DNA from: Streptococcus suis
Lineage (GTDB): Bacteria > Bacillota > Bacilli > Lactobacillales > Streptococcaceae
Reading direction: 5' to 3'
Length of the DNA: 44,836 bases
Assembly (NCBI RefSeq): GCF_002964045.1
Contig: NZ_POPB01000679.1
Span: 1 to 44,836, forward strand
Below are positions 24,911-34,740 of the stretch, in pieces (positions within the stretch are counted from its first letter, which is position 1; the number at the start of each line of letters is the position of its first letter). The notes beneath the pieces were generated by a model. The model was given only the letters and a program-made list of their open reading frames with translations, was not told the DNA's origin and searched no databases. The translations under genes and the position numbers were made by a program.

Positions 24911-24968
24911 AGGAAACTTGATTTTCCATACTTTTTTGTTAAAATAATAAAAAAGTTTGGAGGTTCTT

Positions 24969-25919
24969 ATGAAAAGATTAAAAAAAGGCGACCACATACG
25001 CGTAGTCAGCCCCTCTTCATCTATTGAAAGAATTGGTGGTTTTGAAGCCAATCTTGCCGCCAAGGAAAAATTGGAAGAACTGGGCTTCAAACTCTCTTTC
25101 TCAGAACATTATTTTGAAAACGATATTTTCGATTCGGATCCGATTGCCAGTCGTGTTGCGGACTTGGAAGCAGCCTTTGCGGATGAGTCGGTCGATGCCA
25201 TTCTGACAACCATTGGCGGTTTCAACTCTAACGAACTGCTACCTTATCTGGATTTTGACCTAATTGCCCGCCATCCGAAAATTTTCTGCGGTTATTCGGA
25301 TACGACTGCCCTGCTCAATGCCATCTACGCTAAGACAGGCATGCCAACCTACATGGGTCCAGCTTATTCAAGCTTTAAAATGGTGCAAGCCCAACAGTAT
25401 CAAACAGAAGCCTGGCTCAAGGCTGTGGCACAAGATTCCTATGAACTGATCCCGAGTCCAGAATGGTCTAGCGATGCCTGGTACCTACCAGACGCCCCTC
25501 GCACCTTTTACCCAACAGAGTGGAAAATCTACAATCCAGGCAAGGCCTCTGGTATTGCCATCGGCGGAAACATCTCAACCCTCAACCTACTGACTGGGAC
25601 AGAGTTCGCACCCAGACCAGACAACTATATTCTATTTTTAGAAGAGGCGGAAGACGACGATTATCTGATTATCGCTCGTCACTTGACTGCCCTTCTACAA
25701 GCCTATCCAAATCCACAGGCTCTTGTCCTGGGTCGTTTTCCTAAGGAAACCAAGATGACCGAGGAGATTTTGTTGGCGATTCTGGACAAGCACCCTATTC
25801 TCAAAAAAGTTCCTGTTCTCTATGATTTGGACTTTGCCCATACCCAGCCTCTGTTTACCATTACCATCGGTGGACAGCTAGAACTTGATGCCGAAGCCTT
25901 TTCTATCAGATTCAGCTAA
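24969..25919 (+). CDS. S66 family peptidase (LD-carboxypeptidase/MccF type)
   Basis: This 316-residue cytosolic serine peptidase has the S66 nucleophile S110 in the motif FCGYSDTTALLNA. The Glu of the triad probably lies in LFLEEAEDD and the His in DFAHTQPL near the C-terminus. Family members either trim murein tetrapeptides during recycling (LdcA) or cleave peptide-nucleotide antibiotics and other amides (MccF). The sequence alone does not decide between these. The ATG at 24969 has a TGGAGG SD; an in-frame upstream start at 24957 lies before it. It diverges from the comG operon. Confidence 0.88.
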   Translation: MKRLKKGDHIRVVSPSSSIERIGGFEANLAAKEKLEELGFKLSFSEHYFENDIFDSDPIASRVADLEAAFADESVDAILTTIGGFNSNELLPYLDFDLIARHPKIFCGYSDTTALLNAIYAKTGMPTYMGPAYSSFKMVQAQQYQTEAWLKAVAQDSYELIPSPEWSSDAWYLPDAPRTFYPTEWKIYNPGKASGIAIGGNISTLNLLTGTEFAPRPDNYILFLEEAEDDDYLIIARHLTALLQAYPNPQALVLGRFPKETKMTEEILLAILDKHPILKKVPVLYDLDFAHTQPLFTITIGGQLELDAEAFSIRFS

Positions 25920-25921
25920 AA

Positions 25922-25939
25922 AGGACCTGTTGGGGTCCT
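25922..25939 (+). terminator. Weak hairpin after the S66 gene
   Basis: AGGACC-loop-GGTCCT follows the stop codon at once, with no long T run. It may act with the hairpin at 26019-26039, which has the same stem core. Confidence 0.4.
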
Positions 25940-26018
25940 GATTCGCCATCTGGTTTTCAAGCTCATGAAAAATGGTCTCAGCGCCATTACTCACTCTCTA
26001 ATTTCTTGGCTCGTGAAC

Positions 26019-26039
26019 AAAGGACCCGTTGGGTCCTTT
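26019..26039. terminator. Bidirectional terminator between the S66 and DUF1033 genes
   Basis: AAAGGACCC pairs perfectly with GGGTCCTTT around a 3-base loop and is followed by ATTTT on the plus strand. Confidence 0.75.
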
Positions 26040-26044
26040 ATTTT

Positions 26045-26410
26045 CTATTCATTTACACAATTAGTTTGTTTTAATTTACAAGGACGTAGGCGGGGTTGTG
26101 TAGACTGCTTGATAAATCCAGCAGGTAAATTTTCTCTCGCTTCTACCAACATCAGCGAATGATACCGCTGCAAATATTCATCGCATTCCTCACACCAATG
26201 CTGGTCTGATTCGTCCCAAAAGGCTACCATTGTGCCATTTTTACTCTGCTTTTTAGGGAACTTTTCGGACAACCGTACCCATTCCTTCTGAAATGCTTTT
26301 AAGGCATCTTCATAACGGTCAAAGGCTACCTTACTAACAATATCTTCTTCCCAACCATCTAAAAACCACCAGGGCTCAAAATCTCCACACATTTTAATAA
26401 CTTGATACAT
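26045..26410 (-). CDS. DUF1033 family protein
   Basis: This 121-residue soluble protein starts at MYQVIKMCGDFEPWWF (26410), where GGAAG lies eight bases upstream. A longer reading from 26437 adds nine residues without an SD. The family signature is the aromatic GDFEPWWFLDGWEEDI stretch, followed by AFWDESDQHWCEECDEYLQRYHSLML. The CEEC pair could bind metal, but no function is known. It is found in streptococci near rpoBC. The base composition is like its neighbours. Confidence 0.8.
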   Translation of the reverse strand: MYQVIKMCGDFEPWWFLDGWEEDIVSKVAFDRYEDALKAFQKEWVRLSEKFPKKQSKNGTMVAFWDESDQHWCEECDEYLQRYHSLMLVEARENLPAGFIKQSTQPRLRPCKLKQTNCVNE

Positions 26411-26525
26411 AACACATACTTCCTTTTTCGTACACATTATACCGAATTCGTCTGATTTAAGAAAACATTCTGCTTGTTAATTCCTTATCAAGTTATGTGA
26501 GCGCTTTATTTCTGAACACAAGAAA

Positions 26526-26550
26526 ACACATCCCTCAGAAAGAGATGTGT
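26526..26550 (-). terminator. Terminator of rpoBC
   Basis: On the minus strand ACACATC-loop-GATGTGT is followed by TTTCTT, ten bases after the rpoC stop. Confidence 0.75.
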
Positions 26551-26558
26551 CTTAAATC

Positions 26559-29500
26559 TTATTCAGTTACAGCTTCAAGGTCTGCTTCTGCTGCAAGTTC
26601 TTCAGCTACTGTGTCTTCAATGATTTCAACTTCATTAATGGCTTGTGGTTCAAGATTACGGTAGCGGGCCATACCTGTACCTGCTGGGATAATCTTACCG
26701 ATGATAACGTTCTCTTTAAGACCGAGAAGGTTGTCACGTTTACCACGAATAGCTGCATCTGTAAGAACGCGAGTTGTTTCTTGGAAGGATGCGGCAGACA
26801 AGAATGAGTTGGTTTCAAGGGACGCTTTTGTGATACCCATAAGAACTGGACGAGCTGTTGCCGGAATACCACCTGCAATAACCACGTCAGCATTGGCATC
26901 TGTAAAGTCTGTGATATCCATGAGGGTACCCATGAGAAGATCTGTGTCACCTGGATCCATGACACGAACTTTACGAAGCATTTGACGAACCATTACCTCG
27001 ATGTGCTTGTCGCCGATTTCTACACCCTGGCTACGGTAAACTTTTTGAACTTCAGAAAGAAGGTAAGTTTCAACCGCCAAGACATCACGGACTTCGAGCA
27101 AGCGTTTTGGTTGGATAGAACCTTCGGTAAGGGCTGCACCACGCGCAACTTGGTCACCCACTTCAACCTTCATACGGGCTGTAAATGGTACCACGTATTC
27201 GCCTTCACCAGTTACACCTTTAACAAAGACTTTCTTGGTACGAGTAGAAGCATCTTCTTCAATAGCGATAACTTCCCCTTTGACCTCAGTGATAACCGCT
27301 TCCCCTTTTGGATTGCGAGCTTCAAAGATCTCTTGAACACGAGGAAGACCCTGCGTGATATCGCTGTTTGAGGCTACACCACCCGTGTGGAAGGTACGCA
27401 TTGTAAGCTGTGTACCAGGCTCACCGATAGATTGAGCTGCAATCGTACCAACTGCTTCACCCACTTCAACCGCATCACCTGTTGCCAAGTTGATACCGTA
27501 ACAATGACGGCAGACACCGTGACGAGTGTTACATGTAAATACGCTACGGATGGTTACTTGTTCAACGCCTGCATTGACAATTTCACGGGCAATATCTTCC
27601 GTAATCAATTTGTTTGGACCAATGATAACGGCACCCGTTTCAGGATGTTTAACAGTTTTCTTAGTGTAACGACCTTGCAAACGCTCTTCAAGTGGCTCGA
27701 TCATTTCCTTGCCATCTGTGATAGAACGGATGTCAAGACCACGGTCTGTTCCACAGTCGTCTTCACGGATGATGACATCTTGGGCAACGTCAACCAAACG
27801 ACGAGTCAGATAACCTGAGTCGGCTGTCTTCAAGGCCGTATCCGTCATACCCTTACGGGCACCGTGAGTTGAGAAGAACATTTCCAATACAGAAAGACCT
27901 TCACGGAAGTTAGACAAGATAGGCAATTCCATGATACGTCCGTTCGGAGCTGACATCAGACCACGCATACCGGCCAACTGGGAGAAGTTGGAAATGTTAC
28001 CACGGGCACCAGAGTCCATCATCATAACGATTGGGTTCTTCGGATCTTGTTTTTCAACCAGACGTTTTTCCAATTTTTCCTTAGCTGAACGCCATTCATC
28101 TGTAACAGCTGCATAACGCTCATCATCCGTAATCATACCACGGCGGAATTGTTTCTTGATTTGTTCTACACGTTCGTGAGATTCTTCAATGATTTCAGCC
28201 TTGTTGTCGATAACCGGAATATCGGCAATACCCACTGTCAAACCAGCAAGTGTTGAATGATAATAACCCAAGTCTTTCAAACGGTCAAGCAGGGCTGATG
28301 TTTCAGTTGTACGGAAACGCTTGAAGATTTCAGCGATGATGTTACCAAGATTTTTCTTCTTGAATGGCGGGTTGATTGGCAATTCTGCAATGGCAGCCTT
28401 GATATCTGATCCTGGTTCCAAGAAGTATTTATCAGGAGTTCCTTCTGTCAAGTTAGCATTGTTTGGTTCTTGCAAGTAAGGAAGACCTTCTGGCATAATC
28501 GCGTTGAACAAGATTTTTCCGACAGTTGTCATCATGACCTTGTGTTTTTGGTTGTCTTTCCAAGGCTTATCAAGGCTATCTGTTGCAATACCAACACGGG
28601 TATGCAAGTGAACATAGCCGTTGCGGTAAGCCATAACAGCTTCATCCGCATCCTTGAAGACCATACCTTCACCTTCACGACCAGCATCTTCCATGGTCAA
28701 GTAGTAGTTACCCAAAACCATATCCTGAGATGGTGTTACGACTGGTTTACCATCTTTAGGGTTAAGGATGTGTTCTGCCGCAAGCATAAGGATACGTGCT
28801 TCTGCTTGTGCTTCTTCTGACAATGGAACGTGAATCGCCATCTGGTCACCGTCAAAGTCGGCGTTGTAGGCTTCACAGACAAGCGGGTGCAAACGAAGGG
28901 CTTTACCGTCAATTAGAACTGGCTCAAAAGCCTGGATACCCAAACGGTGAAGGGTAGGTGCACGGTTCAAAAGAACTGGGTGTTCTTTGATCACTTCTTC
29001 CAAGATATCCCAGATACGATCATCACCACGTTCAATCAAACGTTTCGCGGCTTTGACGTTACCAGCAATATCACGGGCAACGATTTCGCGCATGACAAAC
29101 GGTTTGAAGAGCTCGATTGCCATTTCACGTGGCACACCACATTGGTACATTTTCAGCGTTGGACCAACGGCGATAACGGAACGTCCTGAGAAGTCAACAC
29201 GCTTACCAAGCAAGTTTTGACGGAAACGTCCTTGCTTACCTTTCAGCATGTGGCTGAGTGATTTAAGCGGACGGCTACCTGGTCCTGTAATTGGACGACC
29301 ACGACGACCATTGTCAATCAAAGCATCCACAGCTTCTTGGAGCATCCGTTTTTCGTTTTGTACGATGATACCTGGAGCGTTAAGTTCCAAGAGACGAGCC
29401 AAACGGTTGTTACGGTTGATAACACGGCGGTAGAGTTCGTTCAAGTCAGATGCGGCAAAACGACCACCATCCAACTGAACCATCGGACGCAAATCTGGTG

Positions 29501-30206
29501 GAATAACTGGAAGGATATTGAGAATCATCCACTCAGGCTTGTTACCAGATTTGTAGAAGGCATCGAGTACATCCAAGCGACGAACTGCTTTAATGCGTTT
29601 TTGACCAGAAGCTGTTTTCAATTCTTCTTTAAGAGCTGCGATTTCTTTTGGAAGATCCACTTGCTTCAAGAGGTCTTGAATGGCTTCTGCACCCATTTTG
29701 GCAACGAATGAACCATAGCCATATTCACGCAAACGCTCACGGTATTCGCGTTCTGTCATGATTGACTTGTGCTCAAGCGGTGTATCTTTCGGATCAATCA
29801 CCACGTAAGCTGCGAAGTAGATAACTTCTTCAAGCGCACGTGGGCTCATATCTAAGGTCAAGCCCATACGACTTGGAATACCTTTGAAATACCAAATGTG
29901 TGAAATTGGTGCTTTCAACTCAATGTGTCCCATACGTTCACGACGTACTTTTGCACGAGTTACTTCCACACCACAGCGGTCACAAGTGATCCCTTTATAA
30001 CGGATACGCTTGTATTTACCACATGAACACTCCCAGTCTTTTGTTGGACCAAAGATGACTTCGTCAAAAAGTCCATCACGTTCTGGTTTAAGTGTACGAT
30101 AGTTGATTGTTTCAGGTTTTTTAACCTCACCGTAAGACCATGAACGAACCTTACTTGGTGAAGCTAACGTGATTTGCATACTTTTAAATCGATTTACGTC
30201 AACCAC
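26559..30206 (-). CDS. rpoC: RNA polymerase subunit beta'
   Basis: This 1215-residue catalytic subunit starts at a GTG (30206), where the family N-terminus [16 protein letters not shown] begins; GAAAGGGATT serves as SD. The extra 20 upstream codons are not family-like. The zinc ribbon [20 protein letters not shown] lies near residue 60. The clamp helices and rudder follow, and the magnesium triad is in [10 protein letters not shown] near residue 450. The trigger loop ([18 protein letters not shown]) and the C-terminal domain with its [20 protein letters not shown] stretch are intact. It lies 177 bases after rpoB; the gap has only weak hairpins. Confidence 0.98.
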   Translation of the reverse strand: MVDVNRFKSMQITLASPSKVRSWSYGEVKKPETINYRTLKPERDGLFDEVIFGPTKDWECSCGKYKRIRYKGITCDRCGVEVTRAKVRRERMGHIELKAPISHIWYFKGIPSRMGLTLDMSPRALEEVIYFAAYVVIDPKDTPLEHKSIMTEREYRERLREYGYGSFVAKMGAEAIQDLLKQVDLPKEIAALKEELKTASGQKRIKAVRRLDVLDAFYKSGNKPEWMILNILPVIPPDLRPMVQLDGGRFAASDLNELYRRVINRNNRLARLLELNAPGIIVQNEKRMLQEAVDALIDNGRRGRPITGPGSRPLKSLSHMLKGKQGRFRQNLLGKRVDFSGRSVIAVGPTLKMYQCGVPREMAIELFKPFVMREIVARDIAGNVKAAKRLIERGDDRIWDILEEVIKEHPVLLNRAPTLHRLGIQAFEPVLIDGKALRLHPLVCEAYNADFDGDQMAIHVPLSEEAQAEARILMLAAEHILNPKDGKPVVTPSQDMVLGNYYLTMEDAGREGEGMVFKDADEAVMAYRNGYVHLHTRVGIATDSLDKPWKDNQKHKVMMTTVGKILFNAIMPEGLPYLQEPNNANLTEGTPDKYFLEPGSDIKAAIAELPINPPFKKKNLGNIIAEIFKRFRTTETSALLDRLKDLGYYHSTLAGLTVGIADIPVIDNKAEIIEESHERVEQIKKQFRRGMITDDERYAAVTDEWRSAKEKLEKRLVEKQDPKNPIVMMMDSGARGNISNFSQLAGMRGLMSAPNGRIMELPILSNFREGLSVLEMFFSTHGARKGMTDTALKTADSGYLTRRLVDVAQDVIIREDDCGTDRGLDIRSITDGKEMIEPLEERLQGRYTKKTVKHPETGAVIIGPNKLITEDIAREIVNAGVEQVTIRSVFTCNTRHGVCRHCYGINLATGDAVEVGEAVGTIAAQSIGEPGTQLTMRTFHTGGVASNSDITQGLPRVQEIFEARNPKGEAVITEVKGEVIAIEEDASTRTKKVFVKGVTGEGEYVVPFTARMKVEVGDQVARGAALTEGSIQPKRLLEVRDVLAVETYLLSEVQKVYRSQGVEIGDKHIEVMVRQMLRKVRVMDPGDTDLLMGTLMDITDFTDANADVVIAGGIPATARPVLMGITKASLETNSFLSAASFQETTRVLTDAAIRGKRDNLLGLKENVIIGKIIPAGTGMARYRNLEPQAINEVEIIEDTVAEELAAEADLEAVTE

Positions 30207-30383
30207 TAATAATCCCTTTCTTTTCTTGTGAGAGGCTGGTTTTCCACACCTCAAATTCTTGAACAATAATCAGCAGAATGGATAGCTGGTAAGCTATTTT
30301 TCTATAAATCAGACGGTGGAAGACCGTTGGTCCTCATCCCTTTCCGTTCTGAGGTTTGGACCAACTTGTTCCATCCAATTGAA

Positions 30384-33300
30384 CTATTCTTTACCTTCTG
30401 CTTCTTCTGCTGCAAAGGCTGCGGCTGCGTCAGCTGCGGCTTTTGCACGTGCTTTTTCAAGATCATCTACGTGGATGATGTCATCATCTTCACCTTCATC
30501 AAGGTCACGCAATTCTACTTCATTGTTATCTTCATCAAGGACACGCATATCCAAACCAAGTGATTGCAATTCTTTAACAAGAACGCGGAATGATTCTGGA
30601 ACACCTGGTTTTGGAATTGGTTTACCTTTGGTGATGGCTTCATAGGCTTTCAGACGGCCTGTCACATCATCTGACTTGTAAGTCAAGATTTCTTGAAGGA
30701 CGTTAGAAGCACCGTAGGCTTCAAGGGCCCAAACCTCCATCTCACCGAAACGCTGACCACCAAACTGAGCCTTACCTCCGAGTGGCTGTTGGGTAACGAG
30801 TGAGTATGGTCCGACTGAGCGGGCGTGAAGTTTATCATCAACCATGTGGTGAAGCTTGATCATGTACATGACACCGACAGACACACGGTTGTCAAATGGC
30901 TCACCTGTACGGCCATCGTAAAGAATGGTTTTTGCATCTGAGTCCATACCTGCTTCTTTAACAGTTGACCAGAGGTCTTCTGAACTTGCACCATCGAAAA
31001 CTGGTGTTGCGATATGGATACCCAAGTTGCGAGCCGCCATACCCAAGTGAAGTTCCATAACCTGACCGATATTCATACGTGATGGCACCCCGAGTGGGTT
31101 CAACATGATGTCAACTGGTGTTCCATCTGGAAGATATGGCATATCCTCAACAGGTACAATACGTGAAACGACACCCTTGTTACCGTGACGACCGGCCATC
31201 TTATCTCCGACCTTGATCTTACGTTTTTGAGCGATGTAAACACGAACCAACATGTTAACTCCTGATTGCAATTCATCACCGTTGGCACGGGTAAAGATTT
31301 TCACATCGCGAACGACACCATCGGCACCGTGAGGTACACGAAGAGATGTATCACGTACTTCACGTGACTTATCACCAAAGATAGCGTGCAAGAGGCGCTC
31401 TTCAGCAGAAAGATCTTTTTCACCTTTTGGTGTTACCTTACCAACAAGAATGTCGCCTTCTTTAACTTCAGCACCGATACGGATAATCCCCATTTCATCC
31501 AAGTTGCGAAGAGCATCTTCACCAACGTTTGGAATTTCGCGAGTGATTTCTTCAGGGCCTAACTTGGTATCGCGTGTTTCTGACTCGTATTCTTCCAAGT
31601 GAACAGATGTATAGACATCATCTTTCACAAGGCGTTCAGACATGATAACCGCGTCCTCGAAGTTGTAACCTTCCCACGTCATGTAGGCAACGATAGGGTT
31701 TTGACCAAGGGCCATTTCCCCACGTTCCATAGAAGGACCGTCTGCGATGAAATCACCTTTTTCAACGACATCACCCAATTTCACAAGGGTACGTTGGTTG
31801 TAGGCAGTACCTGAGTTTGAACGACGGAATTTCTGAATACTGTAAACATCCAAGGAGCCATCTTCGCGACGAACTTCAACCTTATCCGCATCTGCGTAAA
31901 CAACCTTACCATCATGTTGGGCAATAACTGCCGCACCTGAGTCATGGGCAGCCTGATACTCCATACCGGTACCAACGTAAGGTGCTTTTGGATCAATCAA
32001 TGGAACAGCCTGACGTTGCATGTTGGCACCCATGAGGGCACGGTTGGAGTCATCGTTTTCCAAGAAAGGAATACATGCTGTCGCAACGGCAACTACCTGC
32101 TTAGGAGAAACGTCCATGAAATCTGCTGAATCTGCTGGGAACTCTTGGTTATTACCTTGATGACGTCCCATAACAATCTTATCAACGAAACGGTTGTTTT
32201 CATCAAGAGGTGATGTTGATTGGGCTACGATGTAGGCGTCTTCTTCGTCCGCTGTCAACCAAACGATTTCGTTGGTTACTGTACCTGTTGCACGGTCAAT
32301 CTTGCGGTATGGTGTTTGGATGAAACCATACTTGTTGAGGTGACCATAAGATGACAAGTTGTTGATCAAACCGATGTTTGGTCCCTCAGGCGTTTCAATC
32401 GGACACATACGACCATAGTGAGTGTAGTGAACGTCTCGAACTTCATAGCCTGCACGGTCTCGTGTCAAACCACCAGGTCCCAAGGCTGACAAACGACGTT
32501 TGTGAGACAACTCAGAAAGTGGGTTGTGTTGGTCCATGAACTGTGACAACTGGGATGAACCAAAGAATTCTTTGATGGCAGCTGTAACAGGACGGATATT
32601 GATGATTTGTTGTGGCGTCAATACTTCATTGTCTTGAACAGACATACGCTCACGCAAGTTACGCTCCATACGGGTCAAACCGATACGGACTTGGTTGGCA
32701 AGCAATTCACCAACGGCACGGATACGACGGTTACCCAAGTGGTCAATATCGTCAACACGACCAAGACCTTCTGCAAGGTTAAGGAAGTAACTCATCTCTG
32801 CCAAGATATCTGCTGGAGTAACAATACGCACATTTTCAGCTGGATTGGCATTACCAATCACAGTGACTACACGTTCTGGATCCTTAGGTGCCACAATCTT
32901 GAATTTCTGCAAAAGAACTGGCTCAAGAAGTACAGCGTTGTCATTTGGAATGTATTCTACAATGTTCAACTCGTCGAATTGTGCTTCTACTTTTTCAAGC
33001 ACATCACGAGTCAAGACAGTACCTGCTTCTAAGACGATTTCACCAGTTTCACCGTTAATCACGTGTTCAGCAAGTGTTTGGTTGAGCAAACGAGTACGAA
33101 GGTTGAGTTTTTTATTGATTTTATAACGACCAACAGGTGCCAAGTCGTAACGACGTGGGTCAAAGAAACGAGCTGTCAAAAGGCTACGAGAGCTTTCAGC
33201 TGTCTTTGGTTCACCTGGACGAAGGCGCTCATAGATTTCCTTAAGCGCTTCATCTGTACGAGAATCTGCTGGGTTTTTGTGAATATCTTTTTCAATGGTA

Positions 33301-33956
33301 TTGCGAACCAATTCGCTATCACCGAAGATATCAAAGATTTCATCGTCACCTGAGAAACCAAGCGCACGAACAAGCGTTGTGAACGGAATCTTACGCGTAC
33401 GGTCAATACGAGTGTAGGCAATATCTTTTGAGTCTGTTTCCAATTCCAACCAAGCTCCACGGTTAGGGATAACCGTTGAACCATAACCTACTTTACCATT
33501 CTTATCTACTTTATCATTGAAATAGACACCTGGTGAACGCACCAACTGAGAAACGATGATACGCTCTGCACCGTTGATGATGAAAGTACCCATTTCAGTC
33601 ATGATTGGAAACTCTCCAAAGAAGACTTCTTGAGTCTTGATCTCGCCAGTTTCCTTATTGACAAGACGGAAAGTCACATAAATTGGAGCAGAATAGTTGG
33701 CATCGTGTGCACGCGCCTCTTCCAATGTGTACTTAGGTTGCTTTAGCTCATAACCAACAAATTCCAATTCCATGGTATCTGTAAAGTTTGAAACTGGAAG
33801 CACATCTTCAAAGACTTCTTTCAAACCATAGTCAAGAAAATCTTTAAATGAATCCGTTTGGATTTCAATCAAATTTGGTAAATCAAGAACTTCCTTGATT
33901 CTTGAAAAACTACGACGGGTACGGTGCTTACCGTACTGAACTTCATGTCCTGCCAA
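30384..33956 (-). CDS. rpoB: RNA polymerase subunit beta
   Basis: This 1190-residue subunit starts with TTG at 33956 behind AAAGGAG, giving the family N-terminus [19 protein letters not shown]. Upstream codons in frame belong to the structured leader. The rifampicin region reads [32 protein letters not shown], an ordinary sensitive-type sequence. The [15 protein letters not shown] motif and the C-terminal switch regions are present, ending in the Asp/Glu and Ala-rich tail. The unusually long leader with four RNA units lies directly upstream. Confidence 0.98.
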   Translation of the reverse strand: MAGHEVQYGKHRTRRSFSRIKEVLDLPNLIEIQTDSFKDFLDYGLKEVFEDVLPVSNFTDTMELEFVGYELKQPKYTLEEARAHDANYSAPIYVTFRLVNKETGEIKTQEVFFGEFPIMTEMGTFIINGAERIIVSQLVRSPGVYFNDKVDKNGKVGYGSTVIPNRGAWLELETDSKDIAYTRIDRTRKIPFTTLVRALGFSGDDEIFDIFGDSELVRNTIEKDIHKNPADSRTDEALKEIYERLRPGEPKTAESSRSLLTARFFDPRRYDLAPVGRYKINKKLNLRTRLLNQTLAEHVINGETGEIVLEAGTVLTRDVLEKVEAQFDELNIVEYIPNDNAVLLEPVLLQKFKIVAPKDPERVVTVIGNANPAENVRIVTPADILAEMSYFLNLAEGLGRVDDIDHLGNRRIRAVGELLANQVRIGLTRMERNLRERMSVQDNEVLTPQQIINIRPVTAAIKEFFGSSQLSQFMDQHNPLSELSHKRRLSALGPGGLTRDRAGYEVRDVHYTHYGRMCPIETPEGPNIGLINNLSSYGHLNKYGFIQTPYRKIDRATGTVTNEIVWLTADEEDAYIVAQSTSPLDENNRFVDKIVMGRHQGNNQEFPADSADFMDVSPKQVVAVATACIPFLENDDSNRALMGANMQRQAVPLIDPKAPYVGTGMEYQAAHDSGAAVIAQHDGKVVYADADKVEVRREDGSLDVYSIQKFRRSNSGTAYNQRTLVKLGDVVEKGDFIADGPSMERGEMALGQNPIVAYMTWEGYNFEDAVIMSERLVKDDVYTSVHLEEYESETRDTKLGPEEITREIPNVGEDALRNLDEMGIIRIGAEVKEGDILVGKVTPKGEKDLSAEERLLHAIFGDKSREVRDTSLRVPHGADGVVRDVKIFTRANGDELQSGVNMLVRVYIAQKRKIKVGDKMAGRHGNKGVVSRIVPVEDMPYLPDGTPVDIMLNPLGVPSRMNIGQVMELHLGMAARNLGIHIATPVFDGASSEDLWSTVKEAGMDSDAKTILYDGRTGEPFDNRVSVGVMYMIKLHHMVDDKLHARSVGPYSLVTQQPLGGKAQFGGQRFGEMEVWALEAYGASNVLQEILTYKSDDVTGRLKAYEAITKGKPIPKPGVPESFRVLVKELQSLGLDMRVLDEDNNEVELRDLDEGEDDDIIHVDDLEKARAKAAADAAAAFAAEEAEGKE

Positions 33957-33977
33957 AAGTTTTCTCCTTTGTAATAA

Positions 33978-34087
33978 GATACGAGGGCGTGTAACACTCC
34001 AAAAGAAAATAGGACATCGACAAAGCAATCAAAGGATTGCAAGGAGATGTATCTTTTTCTATAGGAGTGTAGCCCGAGTTCAATTAA
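33978..34087 (-). ncRNA. rpoB leader RNA unit 1 (Lacto-rpoB-like)
   Basis: This 110-base unit is nearest to rpoB. On the plus strand it begins GATACGAGGGC and ends GTTCAATTAAA, as the other units do. The outer stem is GGGC / GCCC with ACACTCC (33994-34000) against GGAGTGT (34064-34070). The apical hairpin is GCAATC-AAAG-GATTGC. Stems differ in sequence from the other units but pair equally well. Confidence 0.75.
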
Positions 34088-34197
34088 AGATACGAGGGCG
34101 TAAAATTTGAGAGAAAAATAGGAAATCGACGAAGTGTCAACAAGACACTAGGAGATTTATCTTTTTTTCCGACAAATGTAGCCCGAGTTCAATTAAA
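34088..34197 (-). ncRNA. rpoB leader RNA unit 2
   Basis: The outer stem GGGC / GCCC is extended by AAATTTG / CAAATG, and the apical hairpin is AGTGTC-AACA-GACACT. It is nearly identical to unit 4, pointing to a recent duplication. Confidence 0.75.
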
Positions 34198-34404
34198 GAT
34201 ACTAAGCCGTAAGCAACTCAAAGAAAAATAAGCGGTAAGTCCAAAATCTTTGATTTTGTTGACGTACCCTCGTCAGAACGACTAGGACTTTCGAGACCAA
34301 CAGTCGAAGAAAGTTCAGTCGTTTACGATGCCACGAAGTAAACAAAACCAAAGCTCTACAAACCTTATCTTTTTTCACAGAGTTGTAGGCGAGTTCAATT
34401 AAAA
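34198..34404 (-). ncRNA. rpoB leader RNA unit 3, expanded
   Basis: The ends are as in the other units, but GGGC / GCCC is replaced by GCC / GGC and the inner arm by CAACTC / GAGTTG. About 100 bases are added in the middle, with a CAAAATC / GATTTTG hairpin and an ACGACT..ACTTTC stem opposite GAAAGT..AGTCGT. It looks like a diverged or enlarged copy. Confidence 0.65.
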
Positions 34405-34513
34405 GATACGAGGGCGTAAAATTTGAGAGAAAAATAGGAAATCGACGAAGTGTCAACAAGACACTAGGAGATTTATCTTTTTTCCGACAAATTTAGCCCG
34501 AGTTCAATTAAAA
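34405..34513 (-). ncRNA. rpoB leader RNA unit 4
   Basis: This 109-base unit has the same outer and apical stems as unit 2 and differs from it at only a few positions. It is the first unit transcribed. Confidence 0.75.
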
Positions 34514-34606
34514 CAGCCATCAAATGACCAATACTTGTCCTTTTGTCTGAATATTTAGAATCTTTAAGAATAGATGACAACACTTAAAAATCTTCCTCAT
34601 AGACAC

Positions 34607-34652
34607 AAAAAGAGCAGCTAAATCTTCCTTTGAAAAAGTTTGATTTAACTGC
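34607..34652 (-). terminator. Terminator-like hairpin inside the rpoB leader
   Basis: On the minus strand GCAGTTAAATC pairs with GATTTAGCTGC (one G-U) around a 17-base loop and is followed by TCTTTTTG. It lies downstream of the predicted rpoB promoter, so it would act as an attenuator for rpoBC as well as stopping pbp1b read-through. Confidence 0.65.
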
Positions 34653-34708
34653 TGCAAGCCTTGTTTGGACAATATTTCAAACAAGACACACGACAAATTA
34701 TTTATACA

Positions 34709-34737
34709 ATTATAGCAAAATACTATGCAATTATCAA
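34709..34737 (-). promoter_or_regulatory. rpoBC promoter
   Basis: On the minus strand TTGATA (34732-34737) and TATAAT (34709-34714) are 17 bases apart, starting three bases after the pbp1b stop codon. The leader to rpoB is about 745 nt. Confidence 0.75.
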
Positions 34738-34740
34738 GTA

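Noticed and set aside
25291..25301. A TCCGAATA cin-box-like match on the minus strand
   Set aside because: It lies inside the S66 peptidase gene and no gene start follows at the right distance.
30207..30383. Possible terminator or RNA element between rpoB and rpoC
   Set aside because: Only short, imperfect hairpins without a U run are present; nothing specific can be supported.
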